A stretch of DNA of 27,647 nucleotides from Echinococcus granulosus. Lineage: Eukaryota > Platyhelminthes > Cestoda > Cyclophyllidea > Taeniidae. The notes under the pieces are model-generated. The model was given only the letters and a program-made list of their open reading frames with translations. It had not been told where the DNA came from and ran no database searches. Made by a program: the position numbers and the translations under genes. The stretch lies in assembly GCF_000524195.1 (NCBI RefSeq), contig NW_020170397.1, positions 352,012-379,658 on the forward strand, given 5' to 3'. Positions 1 to 10,443 of the stretch are shown here, piece by piece (positions within the stretch are counted from its first letter, which is position 1; every line of letters starts with the position of its first letter).

Positions 1-1006
1 CCTCATAGAGATGCATCATTGAGAAAGTAGTGTTTGCTGACTGACTAAACGCGTTACTTGTTTTCTGAATTTCACCATTCACACCACAATACACTGCTTC
101 CTTTCTATGGGAAGTTGGTTGTTCTTTGTCTGCAGTTGGGCTTGTAGTGCATTGAAGAGTCAAATTGTGCAACATAAATCAAACGCTCGGCAAAGGATCC
201 CACGCTGATCACAACGAAGATCACTCTTCAGAACAGTTCGCTATCTCCCTCAAATGCTTGCTAAATAGGAGACCCCCACTCCTTCTTCCTTTTCTTCTTC
301 GTCTTGACAAAGAGTCAGGCCTAGTGAATGAATCAAAGTAAAAACCTATTTTAACTCTTGTGTGAAGACACGTCCTTTACTGCTCACCGCAGCGAATTTT
401 TGCACCTCCAGTACAATGGTTCGGAGTTAACACCCCACCTCCATCCTCACTCCACCTTCCATTCCCTCTCTTCTCTTGAGTCACAGTCCTCAACGTCCAA
501 TGACCACCGTCGTTTAGCGTTGACAGTAGACAATCACATGGCCGCGTGGGAGGTGCAGCGGACAATTAGGAAACAAAAGGGAGGTAGATGTTGAGATAGC
601 TCAAAGGGCACTTTTAGACGCAAATTGCTCTGTAAAGTCCAGTTCTCAGCTAATGATTGACCCGTTTGGAAAGACTTCTGGGCAGAAAATTGGTTGTGTG
701 TAGGAAAAAAAGTGCTTTAAGGCGCCTCTATCGGGTAGCTGTCTTTTGGCTACGAACAAACCATATGATCTTCCTTTATGGCCTCGTTTTATCAGTCCTG
801 TTTGCCTTTCGGGCTGTGACAACAGGGGTTTTTTGTTCATGAATGAGTAAAATTGGGAGGTCGTAGACATTTCCTCTCGTTTGTAGAAGACTTTAGGCAC
901 AGTACGGTGCGCCAAAGTGATGGTGAAAATGCTCAGCTGCTCGTCAGTAAGGCATTTAAATGACTGTAAAATATTCATTTACTTTCTTTCTGTACAATCC
1001 TTTTAG
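1..1006. other. Upstream region or intron, no supported exon
   Basis: I see no convincing exon in this stretch. Open frames here are short and unlike protein. It contains one copy of the dispersed repeat (about 361-640) and ends in a usable splice acceptor (pyrimidines, then TTTTAG at 1001-1006) in front of the membrane-protein exon. It is therefore probably intron of a gene that starts to the left of the window. Confidence 0.5.
361..640 (-). repeat. Dispersed repeat family 1, copy A
   Basis: The reverse complement of this stretch aligns by eye to 9150-9420. Shared blocks include CACCTCCCACGCGG, the core CATGTGATTGTCTACT (minus strand of 525-540), a GTCATTGGACGTTGA block, and a GGTGTGAGGATGGAGG-like purine block. 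The copies differ by many substitutions and small indels, so they are old. No coding capacity is visible. Confidence 0.75.
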
Positions 1007-4000
1007 AAAAGGCAGGTGTTGTGGAGAACGTGGAGGAGACCGATACGACCGGCTTATCCGAAAAGGACAAAGCAGCGTTGGAACGGGCAATGGAGGAGAA
1101 GGCGGATCTGGAGAAGCACGGCGCCATCATTGGATCAATTGCACTCACACTCATAGTTACCACAATCATTTGCATGTGTAAGTTTTTGCTTCCCTCGAAG
1201 GCGAAAGTCTTGCGCCCGGGCAATGTTTGCTGCGTCTACTTTAATAAAAGGTTAATTTTAAAAGACGAGGTTTTGGAGTTAGTATTGAGCTCTAATCGAA
1301 GAGATCAGTGATATTCTGACTTCCTGTAAAGAAATCCACGGCTTTAATGGCTAAATTAATTAAACCCGGTGCCGCACCGTAATTCTCGAGTTGTGATTGG
1401 TGACATTCCAATTAGCCTTGTGTTTGATTGGAGTGCATTAAAACAAACCAGCTGTAACATTTTCCTTTAACTTTTGCAGTTTTTGCGATTCGTCGAAAAC
1501 GGAAAGAAGCAACCCACCATGTGATTGAAGTAAAACTACCCTCCGACTTGGACAGTCCTCACTTAAGTGGCGCCAATGCTAATAACGGCACTAAAAATAT
1601 CGCCTCAACCTCTCTCCATCCCTCCAAACTGCCTTCCGAGAATGTGATTATTGACTTGGAGGATATTGAAAATGAACCGGTTTTCTCTAGCTCTGGAGAT
1701 GCCCTCTTGGGTCGGGAACCGAGTTCGGCTCAAAAGGGGATCCTAGGATCCAAGGGTATTTTTACAAACCATAATTGGGATAGAAAAACGTCCGCAGCCA
1801 TGTCTAAAGCCTTTGGACTGAGTGCAAATTCGAAGTCACCATCTGCGAAGCCCGGGATTCCGAGGAATGCTCTCTTTCGGCACCAGCAACTTCAACAACA
1901 GCAGAAGTCCCAACGGGGTGCGTGGCAATCGGACGTCAATTTGATCCAGCACTCCCAAATTCAAAACAGTCGAGGGAAACTGAGTGAGTTTGCTGTGTCC
2001 AGTTGTAAGATTTATTTATAACCAATTTAGCGGATTTTGTAAAATCAAATTCAAAGTTTGCTAAAGATGGTAACAGCTCATTTGTGTTAAGAAAGCATAG
2101 TCCGCGTTCCTCCTCATCCTTTCACGTCGCAACAATCACTACTCCTGAGGATACTTGCCTAAAAACCGAGCCAACGTGTTTGCTTTTTAGTGGTGTCATT
2201 CCTGAAGGGATCATTGGAATACTGGCACTCTAGAGATATCGCTTTACTAGATAGCTTCCTCTCCCTCCACCTCCTCCTGCTTTTCTTCTGAGCCTCGTTT
2301 TCGGCGTTGGTGTCAATCTCCCGCTGGACAGGAGCCCTTCGAATTACTTTTAGCCAGCTACGATGGGGAAAAGCAATGTGATACACGGAATTTATGTCAC
2401 TGGGACATTGGTATCTATCAAAGCAGTGGTTTGAATATTTGGGTGAGGAATATTCTGCAGTATCAGTTGTTTCGGTTACTAATGTCGTGGATGAGGTGCC
2501 ACAATCTCGTGCATCTCGTCATTTTAGATTGAATCTGGTATCGTTTTGCGGGACACCGGATTAGGGTGGTCGTTGTGGCCTTGTCAAACCCTTCTGCAGT
2601 GAAGATCCACAGATTAATACATTTCCAATAAAGGCCTTCTTTCTGTGACGAAGGCGACCAGTCGGAGAAATTAGGGTGGTTGTCCTTGTGGATCGCGCTT
2701 GCTTACCTCTGCCGGCAGTGTAGCCCTCCCAGCCGTAAGACGCAAGAGGCCATATAAAGTGTGAACGAAGACTTATCACTCCGGTATGGAAGGACCGGAA
2801 GGCCATGCTTGGAAGATGTTGGGACGCCTTTCAGCGACTGAGGAGCTCGCATAGTTACACGCATTGTCAAAAAGAGACGTTGTTCTGTTATATAATCTGT
2901 TGAAATCCACTGGCTGTATCCCTAGTGTAGCTTTTTCGATTTCGCACCGTATTCGCAGGCTCAATTTGTTGGGCAAAACAACAGCCAAATGGATTTTAAC
3001 CAATGACAAATTTAGGAACTGGTTTGCATTGCTGTGTTCATAAATCTTCCAAACAAGTGGAATTTTATGACCAGCAATTTCTCGGACAATCTAATTTGTG
3101 ATTTTATTTTCATTCCAACTTTGCCGAGGGAGTTTGTTTGGGGATTAGCCCACTGAATAATTTCCCTATTTGCGTTTGAGGAACTTCGCTCTTCCACAGA
3201 GGACGAAAATAATGCTCCTCCATGCTTTAACAATTCCTCCTTCCAATCATTTGCGAAATGCATTTGTTTTGCCGTGCTTGTGTCATTCTAGCGGGCATAC
3301 TTCGGCATCCTCACATTCGAGGCCGTTGGCCATGGATCGTGGCCTAACCCGCACTTATTAAAAAGCTCCAAATTTAGTTTTACATGCCTTTTAGTTTTTA
3401 TGCGATGTTCCTAGCACTGACCTTAGTTGCCCGTCCACAACGAGTCATCTTGTAAATTGTTACCAAATGGAGGATAGGCGAAAAGATAATGCGGTAAATT
3501 TACACCACAGGGAGGCTACTACTTACCAGTGATAGTACATACCGTATCAGCACGAGGAAGAGGAGGAGTAGGGTCGCTTAGAAATATGCAGTAAGGATTT
3601 CTGTCGAGTCGGTTGCCATCCGTCAGAGTCCAACTTTTCCCATTCGCAGTCACTGGGTAGAACCCGCAACACTTACCGAGAGGTCGACATTGTTTCATGA
3701 CCGCTCTCTAGAGGGTCTCCATCGCGGATACTTCTTGATTTGGTTGTTCTGGGATTTAATCAGGTCTCCTCAACTCTACCACTAGGGTATCGCTTAGTAA
3801 CAACTGTGGCCTAGGAAGTTCTTTTAACCCAGAAGGAAGTACAGCTGACGGAGAGTAAATGGCTCGCTTGGTTGAATTTACATTTAACCGAGCGCTAGTT
3901 CAGTACCCCTATCAACTTTGGATAGTGAATCGCTAAGCAGGTTAACGTCAGCCTTTTATTTATATTTTTCATGCCATTTTGACATTTGACATTTTTATAA

Positions 4001-7000
4001 GCAACGGGGGACTTGGTGGTTCACTTTCAGTCCTCTCTTTTAAAATCCACGGTGGTTGGTGTTGTAAGGCGGGTCATTCCTAACCACACACCTCCCATGT
4101 TTCCCGTTGACATTTTGCTCCCTTGGGGGAAAACAGGGAGGCGGACAAGTGAGGTAGGGGGCATAATCGTCAGCATCACTGCGCTTTGCATCTGTCACGA
4201 AGTAGACAAGAACGCGGTCTAAACACGAATCATATTTTGTGGCCCTTTTAGGTTTCCTCTTGCCCGCCATTAAATGAGATAATTATTCCTCTTAAATGAT
4301 AAAAGAAAGCTGACTTCGACAAAAGTCTCCTCATTTCGTCATTCCTCTGTCATTCCCTCTTTTCCCTTCTGGATTTTTTTTCAGTACAAATTTGATGAGC
4401 TAAGGAACCAACTATGCTTTGATAGACTTGCTTACCCTAGATGGACAGCGTGAGCTTACCACCTTAACAACCAAATGGAAAGTTGACTAGCTACTTTCTT
4501 TAAGGCGCCCCATCTACCCGGATTCTCCTCTGAGGTTGTCAAGCCCTCCAGCTCAAGTGTTTTAGTGCTCTTCTCCAAAGGAAATCATTTCCTCTTTTAA
4601 ATTACCTGTGGCACATTCGTGGGTGAGTGACCGTGACTCGTGGGATCAGACCCGTAGGTCGGGAGGTAGCATTTACCTGACACTGGTCGCGAGTCCGTTA
4701 AAAGCAAGTGACCGAAAAAAATCGTGGCCCGTAGCATTGTCTAGGGACTTGCAAAGCGCTTGCGGTTGGTTTTATGTCATACATTTTATGAGTTAGTTGG
4801 CCTACCGATGCTGAATTTTGTATGTGCACCCTAACCAAATTTTCCGCCCACTTTAAACCTTCTACAACTTCGACTGAGCCTAGTGGATGTAGTTTGAGGT
4901 TGTCTGGTTTTACGAAATGAATTCATCTCGGGCCCGAAACCACAAAAGCCATCTTCTTGTCCAATATTTCCCCCTCGAACTTCTGAGGAGGTGTAGCATG
5001 AAGTAGCAGAACATACCTCCCGGAATTAAGTGATGTGAATGGGCAGTTGGGCTCCAGTGAGGGAGGGGATTATTGAGAGAGAGGTACCACCTCCATATCA
5101 GCCTCTCCCTCCGTATTCCCCTGACGGCGATCAAAACGGCAGATGTGAAATAACCCGTTTCACCGGAGGATAAATAATGGGCCAGAAGTGGTGGTTGCTA
5201 AGGCTGTATTCATGAGTCTGCTATCTAGAGAAGCAGGATTAATCAACTTTTTGAGTAATCGTGTGGGCATCATTTTTCTTATCTTAAATTCTCAATGCTT
5301 TGACTTCTACGAATTTTGGACATTTATAATGCGAAGGGGGAATGGAAGCTACGCTAAATGCAGTCTCACATGGGCCAAACGTCTTTGGTGTCTTGTCGTC
5401 TCTCCTCTCGAAGTGACTCCTCTCCAGATATTACTAGTTGATAATCCGTCGTTTTATTACAATTTTAAATAGAAATCTGATTTTTTTACGGTCCACTTAT
5501 AAAAGCGTAGTGCTTTCAGGGCCCCCTTAAGTGAAGGAAGCTATCAGGCCTTGCTGGAGCGGAAATGCAACTTGAAGGGTTCGCCAATTTGGATACAAAC
5601 CAGAACAAATACACAATGCTTAAAAACGATTGCTGGTTTGATTTGCAGCAAAGGCCATTTATTACTAAAACACTTCTGCTCCCCTAATTATTTGTTCGCT
5701 TAGCTGAAATGGCTCTTTCATCCTTGCCTCAGCGCTTCACGTCCTTAAAATTTTACATGCAAAAAGTGCCTGGTAAACGCATACAGGTAAATAAATTTAC
5801 TGATTCCGTGCCCTAGATCTTCACAACTCCACAAATTGCCTTCACATACCTTTGCGTATGCCAACGCCGCCATTATATTGGTTGGAATCTGGCACGACCT
5901 ATCCCCAGTAAATGATGAACGACTTGTAAAAGCCACGAAAATGTGTGCTACCTCTTGGTCCTGGAATCGCTCACACCATTATCATCATTACCATCATCCA
6001 CACACTTGTGGCGCGTTTTCATGGTCGCCCTATTGCCTCCTGCTTATCCACTTTCACTTTGAGGTTTTGGACAAAATATCAATAATCAGATCTTTGACCT
6101 TTCTTTTAAAACGAAGCATATCCCTTTTGATTTGATTAGGTATGAAGAACTCATGTTGATCGGTTAACACTTCTTAAATCCATTTAGTAGAGGGCATTAC
6201 TAAAGTCATCCATCCTTTTTGGCTCACGCATTGGCCGACTACTCCGTTTCAGTTCTGAAAGCAGTATTGATGCAACGGCATTCTGGATATATTGCTTTAC
6301 TGATATGCTCCTCTTCTGAGCCTCGTATTTAGCGCTGCTATTACTTTCTCGCTCTTTGACTACTGCGACAGGAGAAAGAAAGTAGTACAAGGAATTCACG
6401 TCACTGGGAGGCTGGTATCTATCAAAACAGCGGTTTGAATACTTGGACCACGAGTTCTCTGCAGGTCAAATTGTTCCATGGAGGAAGTTTTTTGAGAGAT
6501 AGGGCTGGAAGTTGGACGATGCTCCACAGTGAATAGGCTTTACGTGGCAATACCTCTTCGCTGTATTACACCACTTCCTTAAGATGTGTTATAAACAATG
6601 TTGTCTACGAACATGTAGAAAGCCTCTCGCCAAGGTCGGTTGCTATTGGCTGAAATTCGATCCTCCTCCATCATTGGTTTTGCAAAGGACCCACCAATTA
6701 AGCCACCCACATTTGTAGAACGCTGACGATTTGTCTGTTCGGATCGGTCTCTCCTACCGTTGTTATCGACACAGCACTTCGAGCCTTTGCTGAAGTCAAA
6801 ATAACCCTTATAAGCCTATGAAAGGACTCATCTTTCGCCTTCAGAAGAGCTGAGAGGCTATAAGCAGTAGCGGGGCCTACAGCGCATGCCTCTTCCTCTC
6901 GTGCAAGATAATCGATCTTATCAGAACGCTTCGTGAGGTCACCTTCGCCCAGTATGTCAACCGCTTTGACATCAAGAGATCAGAATTGCAGATCCGTTGC

Positions 7001-8989
7001 ATCTCTAACTCAATTGAAAGCCAGTTTTTGGACTGAAACGAAAAACTTGCCAATTTCCAAGCATTTTTCTCAAAACTGGCCTAACCCCGCACAAACTACA
7101 CTGGAGGTTGGAAAAACTGGCCCAGCTGTGCCATTTAATATTTCGGATTTTCTGAATGAATTAAAGAGGCCAAAAACCAACCCTCCCCGTCATTTGAGCA
7201 ACTGTCAACGTTAAGCGCTCGTGTTTGCATTTTCCCCTCCCTTTGCCATTTAGCCAAGTGCGGAAGTATTTGCTTGCAAAAAATATCTTCCCCACCTTTC
7301 GCATGAACAGAATAGTATGGCAATTCCGCTACCCTGCAATTAAATAGCATTTGACAGACATGGAACACTTCTAAGGCAAAAACAGCCCTGACTTTTTACT
7401 CTTTTGCCAAAGTTCTTTTTACTTAAGGCTGTGGGCTGCTACTGGTTTGTTTTTCCCGAAAAGTTAACAAAACGCTGTCTGGCAATGAGTTAAATCCGGT
7501 TTTCACGCCATTTCTGTTACCTGATTGGATTGCTTCTCAGCATCGGTTATAAGCGGCTGCAAATAATAGACTTAAGTCGATTCTTATTCTTTGTACAATT
7601 TAATGATTAACCAATGGAGTTCTATCTAAATCGACCTTTGTTACTTGATTGGGCGACTGCAAATAACATAGCCGGGCAGTGAATTCCCACACTTTCATTG
7701 GTTCCTCCTCTACTAGTGACTAGCAGTAGTCATTCTCAATCCTTTTCGGAATTATCTTTGTTCGATGGAAAGTTCTCAACTCAACAAATTAATATAAGTG
7801 TACTTCCACGTTTTTAGATCGAGGCAATTCAGTACAAACGGCCGATGAAGTGGCGAATTTCCGCTACATACAACCTCAACTGCCACCCCGAGTGACTAAT
7901 CCCCCACCAGTAGCAGCCAAGAATCGCCAACAGTGGAATCACCGTCAACAACAGCAAAGAGAGGAGCAACATCATCGAAGTCAAAATGGGCGCCATCATC
8001 ATCACCACCACCATCGTCACCGACAACACCATCATCACCGCCATCGCCAACAGCAACAGCAACCATCAGATAAGGAACGCCATCAACCTCCACAATCAGT
8101 TCTTCTCCTACGGCAAAAGACCTACAGCACAGATGTGCCAGATTCTTCCTGTCAAGAGAGCCACGTGTTGAATTGTCGAATGCTCACTGAGCAACAGCGG
8201 ACGCTTTCCCTCGCTACCTCTCGCTTCCGCCTCTATGACAGCCGCGAACTGACGCTCTATGGGGACGGTTTCAGTAGTAGTGGAAGTGCTTCCAGATCTT
8301 CTTCCTCACTTTCTGCATCCTCTGCCTCCACTTCAAGATCCACCGATTCCACAGGCTCTCCTTCCACCTCCTGTTCCTCTAAATCAACCACCACAACTTC
8401 ATTTTGTCCACAAAAACGTGTTCTACGAGAATACCGAGGTTATGAGAACCTCGTGCCTTATAGCATCCGCTTGAAGACCTTTCGCAGCATGCCAGACGTG
8501 ACTAGGGCTGCTGGACCTCCTGCAATTGTTCCCGGAGGCGGTGTTGGTAGTGGTGGTTATCGTTTTGCAGTCAGTTGTGGTCACAAGGATTGTCGTGATT
8601 ACTATCGGCTACAGGCGTTAAGGTCTGATCTTCAGACGGAGCGGCGAAGACCAGAGAGAGTGGGGGCAGAAAAACCGGCTCTATTTAAGGAGAGAGAGAT
8701 AGAGATAACACCTTCTTCAGAGGATGGGGAGGAGGAGGAGGTAGGGGTACAGAATGACAACAGTGGAGGTGGAAATTCCGGGGAAACATCAATTCCCCTG
8801 TCCAACCTGATTGCGTCGGATGCCTACTCGGTGCATGGACTTAGTGACGCGATAAGCGTTGAATCCTCCAAAGACGGGGTCAGTGGAAGTGAGGCTACGC
8901 ACTCTGCTGTCAGTAAGTCTGGAGATCGTATTGGTTGGTATTGCTATCCACTGATTGATTTCGAGGGAGTAAATTACAAGCCTTGTTAG
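1007..8989 (+). CDS. 3' part of a single-pass membrane protein with long low-complexity cytoplasmic tail
   Basis: Three exons join in phase: 1007-1177, 1480-1983 and 7818-8989 (stop TAG). Splice phases are 1 at both junctions, with donors GTAAGT and GTGAGT. Counting 614 visible residues, about 1-38 are a charged juxtamembrane stretch. Residues 39-60 are a hydrophobic helix followed by RRKRK, a stop-transfer signal, so the remaining roughly 550 residues should be cytoplasmic. The tail has Gln-rich segments, a His/Gln tract near 265-306, a Ser-rich block, an acidic block and the C-terminus GVNYKPC. The 5' end lies outside the window or in unseen exons. I do not recognise the family; an adhesion- or receptor-type protein fits the layout, but nothing proves it. 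A donor inside the last exon (8913) suggests this end is only one of several C-termini. Confidence 0.72.
2202..2462 (+). repeat. Dispersed repeat family 2, copy 1
   Basis: This stretch aligns in the same orientation to 6242-6466. Shared blocks are CTTCTGAGCCTCG, GGTATCTATCAAA, CGGTTTGAATA-like and TTCTGCAG, with about a quarter of positions changed and some indels. Both copies are within the same long intron. The element type is unknown. Confidence 0.75.
6242..6466 (+). repeat. Dispersed repeat family 2, copy 2
   Basis: Second copy of the repeat at 2202-2462. The order of shared blocks is kept: ATATTGCTTTACT, CTTCTGAGCCTCG, CACGTCACTGGGA, GGTATCTATCAAAAC, TTCTGCAG. No terminal repeats or target-site duplication could be recognised at the edges. 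Confidence 0.75.
7940..8062 (+). repeat. CAN-triplet tract coding for His/Gln-rich segment
   Basis: A run of CAA/CAG, CAT/CAC and CGC/CGT codons inside the last exon of the membrane protein encodes Gln runs followed by seven His, four His and five Gln in a row, broken by Arg. Mixed synonymous codons show it is an interrupted rather than a pure microsatellite. The opposite strand is also open here, which is a by-product of the triplet composition. Confidence 0.85.
8911..8918 (+). promoter_or_regulatory. Strong candidate splice donor inside the last exon
   Basis: CAGTAAGT is a near-consensus 5' splice site with the cut after 8912, in phase 1 of the open frame. Using it would replace the last 25 residues ending in GVNYKPC by sequence from a downstream exon. 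Exons opening at 9443, 10105 and 12855 are all compatible with phase 1. Confidence 0.5.
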
Positions 8990-9149
8990 CTTTTGTGTGA
9001 TCGCTGGATAAATACAGCATTTGGGATAACAGACTTAGGCATTGCCAGAGGTAAACAAATTATTTCTTGCAATTTATAAGGAATTTTCGGTGAATGGGTG
9101 GAGGAAATTATCACTTTCAAACAGGACAAAGGCTAGCTTAGAATTGCAC

Positions 9150-9420
9150 TTTTACAGAGGCATTTGTCTCCAAAAGCAAACAACTAATTCTCGTTCGAGT
9201 TATCGCCACTTCTATCTCCCTTTGGATTCTGAACCATCTGTTCCACCTCCCACGCGGTCATGTGATTGTCTACTGCCAACGCCAAACGAAGATGGTCATT
9301 GGACGTTGAAAAATGTGACTCAAGGGAATAGCGGTAATGGAAGGTAGGATGAGGATGGAGGCAAGATGTCCCCTCTAAACCATCGTACTGGAGGTAGAAA
9401 AATTTCCTTCAGTAAGCTGT
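9150..9420 (+). repeat. Dispersed repeat family 1, copy B
   Basis: This copy is in the orientation in which the core reads CATGTGATTGTCTACT (9259-9274). It is the reverse complement of copy A and shares its flanks: TTTACAGAG upstream, CCACCTCCCACGCGG directly before the core, and TACTGGAGGTA downstream. It lies in the possible intron between 8912 and the alternative terminal exons. Confidence 0.75.
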
Positions 9421-9442
9421 GAGACATTGATCTCATAAGCAG

Positions 9443-9768
9443 GTAGAAGACATTGCATGGATCTCCAAAGACTTCGCCGCGCCTTCTACGATGCCTACCT
9501 CTTAAGGGTGGGGAAATCCAAATTCCTTCTCACCTTCCCTACCACCGTGCTTCTCACTCACCATAGCCGACTCGACACTGTTGCGTCGCAAGCGTCGGTA
9601 GGGTCGACGGGTGTCAAGCCGTCGTATCCAAGCCAGTCCCGCCGCAGACCCCAACGATCCATCAGCCCTGTTGACGCACCCGTCTCCATAAGTCCGTTGA
9701 AGGCTCCCCTTTCTCCTCCCCGAATTTCGTCAACTAGCTTTTGCCTTTATTCGAACGTAATCTTGTAG
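9443..9768 (+). CDS. Candidate alternative exon, Ser/Pro/Arg-rich
   Basis: The frame is open after an acceptor ending AAGCAG and starts in phase 1, so it can follow the donor at 8913. It encodes a piece around DLQRLRRAFYDAYLL, then a basic and proline-rich stretch (SQSRRRPQRSISP, PLKAPLSPPR) and stops at 9768. A typical short-intron pattern inside (9508-9566) would shift the frame, so the exact structure is uncertain. It could equally be a small separate gene starting at the ATG at 9457, or chance. No family is recognised. Confidence 0.3.
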
Positions 9769-9839
9769 ACAAAGAAGCGATCCTAGTCTTGTAACAAAGG
9801 GTTGGGAAAGCTTAAAGATTAATCACTGATCAACCTGCT

Positions 9840-9960
9840 TCCAAGTCAAAAAATAAATTGAATGGACATTGATAGATAGATCTGTGAGTAAATTGCGGAG
9901 TAAACATATGGACAGATAGGTGAAGGTAGGGATGGATAAATGAATGGTGAGTTAATAGCC
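9840..9960 (+). repeat. Degenerate GATA/GGAT tract
   Basis: Loosely repeated GATAGATAGAT, GGACAGATAGGTGA and GGATGGATAAATGAATGG units are visible. They look like a decayed tetranucleotide satellite of the same kind as 10660-10770 and, in complement, 20730-21150. Confidence 0.6.
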
Positions 9961-10104
9961 CTTTGACTAGCCAATGGACCCAGGGTTAGCAATTGGAAAT
10001 TTGAATGAATGCACAAGGGACGAATGATGTAATGGACATGAGTTGAAGCGGTAGATTGTCTGCAAAAGTTCCCCACCGCGGTTCTCTTTCTTTCTTCTTG
10101 ACAG

Positions 10105-10319
10105 CCGATGAGTCAGATGGGAGCGCCCGTCAAAGCTCCTACACCTCCACAAATTCCCCGATCTCTCTACGAGCGCCCTCCCGCGTCAGCTCTGTCAATC
10201 GTTCGCTCTCGCGTGTTACCTCGATGTCGAAACATCTCGACTCTCCCGCCAGTTTGCGGTCTCGTGTGAGAGTGCGTCCGACGGCACCGAATCTCCTGGT
10301 TTATGAGTACGAAGCCTAG
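10105..10319 (+). CDS. Candidate alternative terminal exon ending in YEYEA
   Basis: A good acceptor (pyrimidine run, then TTGACAG) opens a 215-nt exon in phase 1. It joins in frame to the donor at 8913 and ends at TAG 10317-10319. The 71-codon piece is Ser/Arg-rich (SSVNRSLSRVTSMSKH) and ends LLVYEYEA. The last part is repeated at 12855-12988 with the reading frame kept, which argues for coding. A second frame starting PMSQMGAPVK is also open and proline-rich, so the frame is not certain. Whether this belongs to the membrane-protein gene rests on phase and position only. Confidence 0.45.
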
Positions 10320-10443
10320 TCGATGGAACTTTTCCAAGTGCCTCTGCTCAGTCCTGACTCCCTTCTCGAACCCCTTGATCTTGTCATGACTACTTGGGTG
10401 TTGTCCATTTTGCTCTCTTGAAACAAAATCCCAAATTCTCTCC
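10278..10443 (+). repeat. Duplicated exon end and 3' flank, copy 1
   Basis: This matches 12895-13045 in direct orientation. The shared order is CTG-TTTATGAGTACGAAGCC, GCCTCTGCTCAGTC, CTTGATCTTG, GTTGTCCATTTTGCT, TTGAAACAAA, ATTCTC. Copy 1 carries about 25 extra bases right after the GAAGCC, which place a stop earlier than in copy 2. Confidence 0.75.

Larger units (their letters stand above)
1984..7817 (+). other. 5.8-kb intron of the membrane-protein gene
   Basis: The intron runs from donor GTGAGT at 1984 to acceptor TTTTTAG at 7811-7817, phase 1. Inside it are two copies of repeat family 2 (2202-2462, 6242-6466). GC-richer patches at about 2560-2830 and 4600-4790 may be remnants of mobile DNA, but I could not identify them. 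The open frames here are short, overlap on both strands and show no recognisable protein. Confidence 0.6.

Noticed and set aside
7829..8093. Two overlapping minus-strand open frames rich in Val, Met, Leu or Asp
   Set aside because: They are the reverse reading of the CAN-triplet tract in the membrane-protein exon; composition alone keeps them open.
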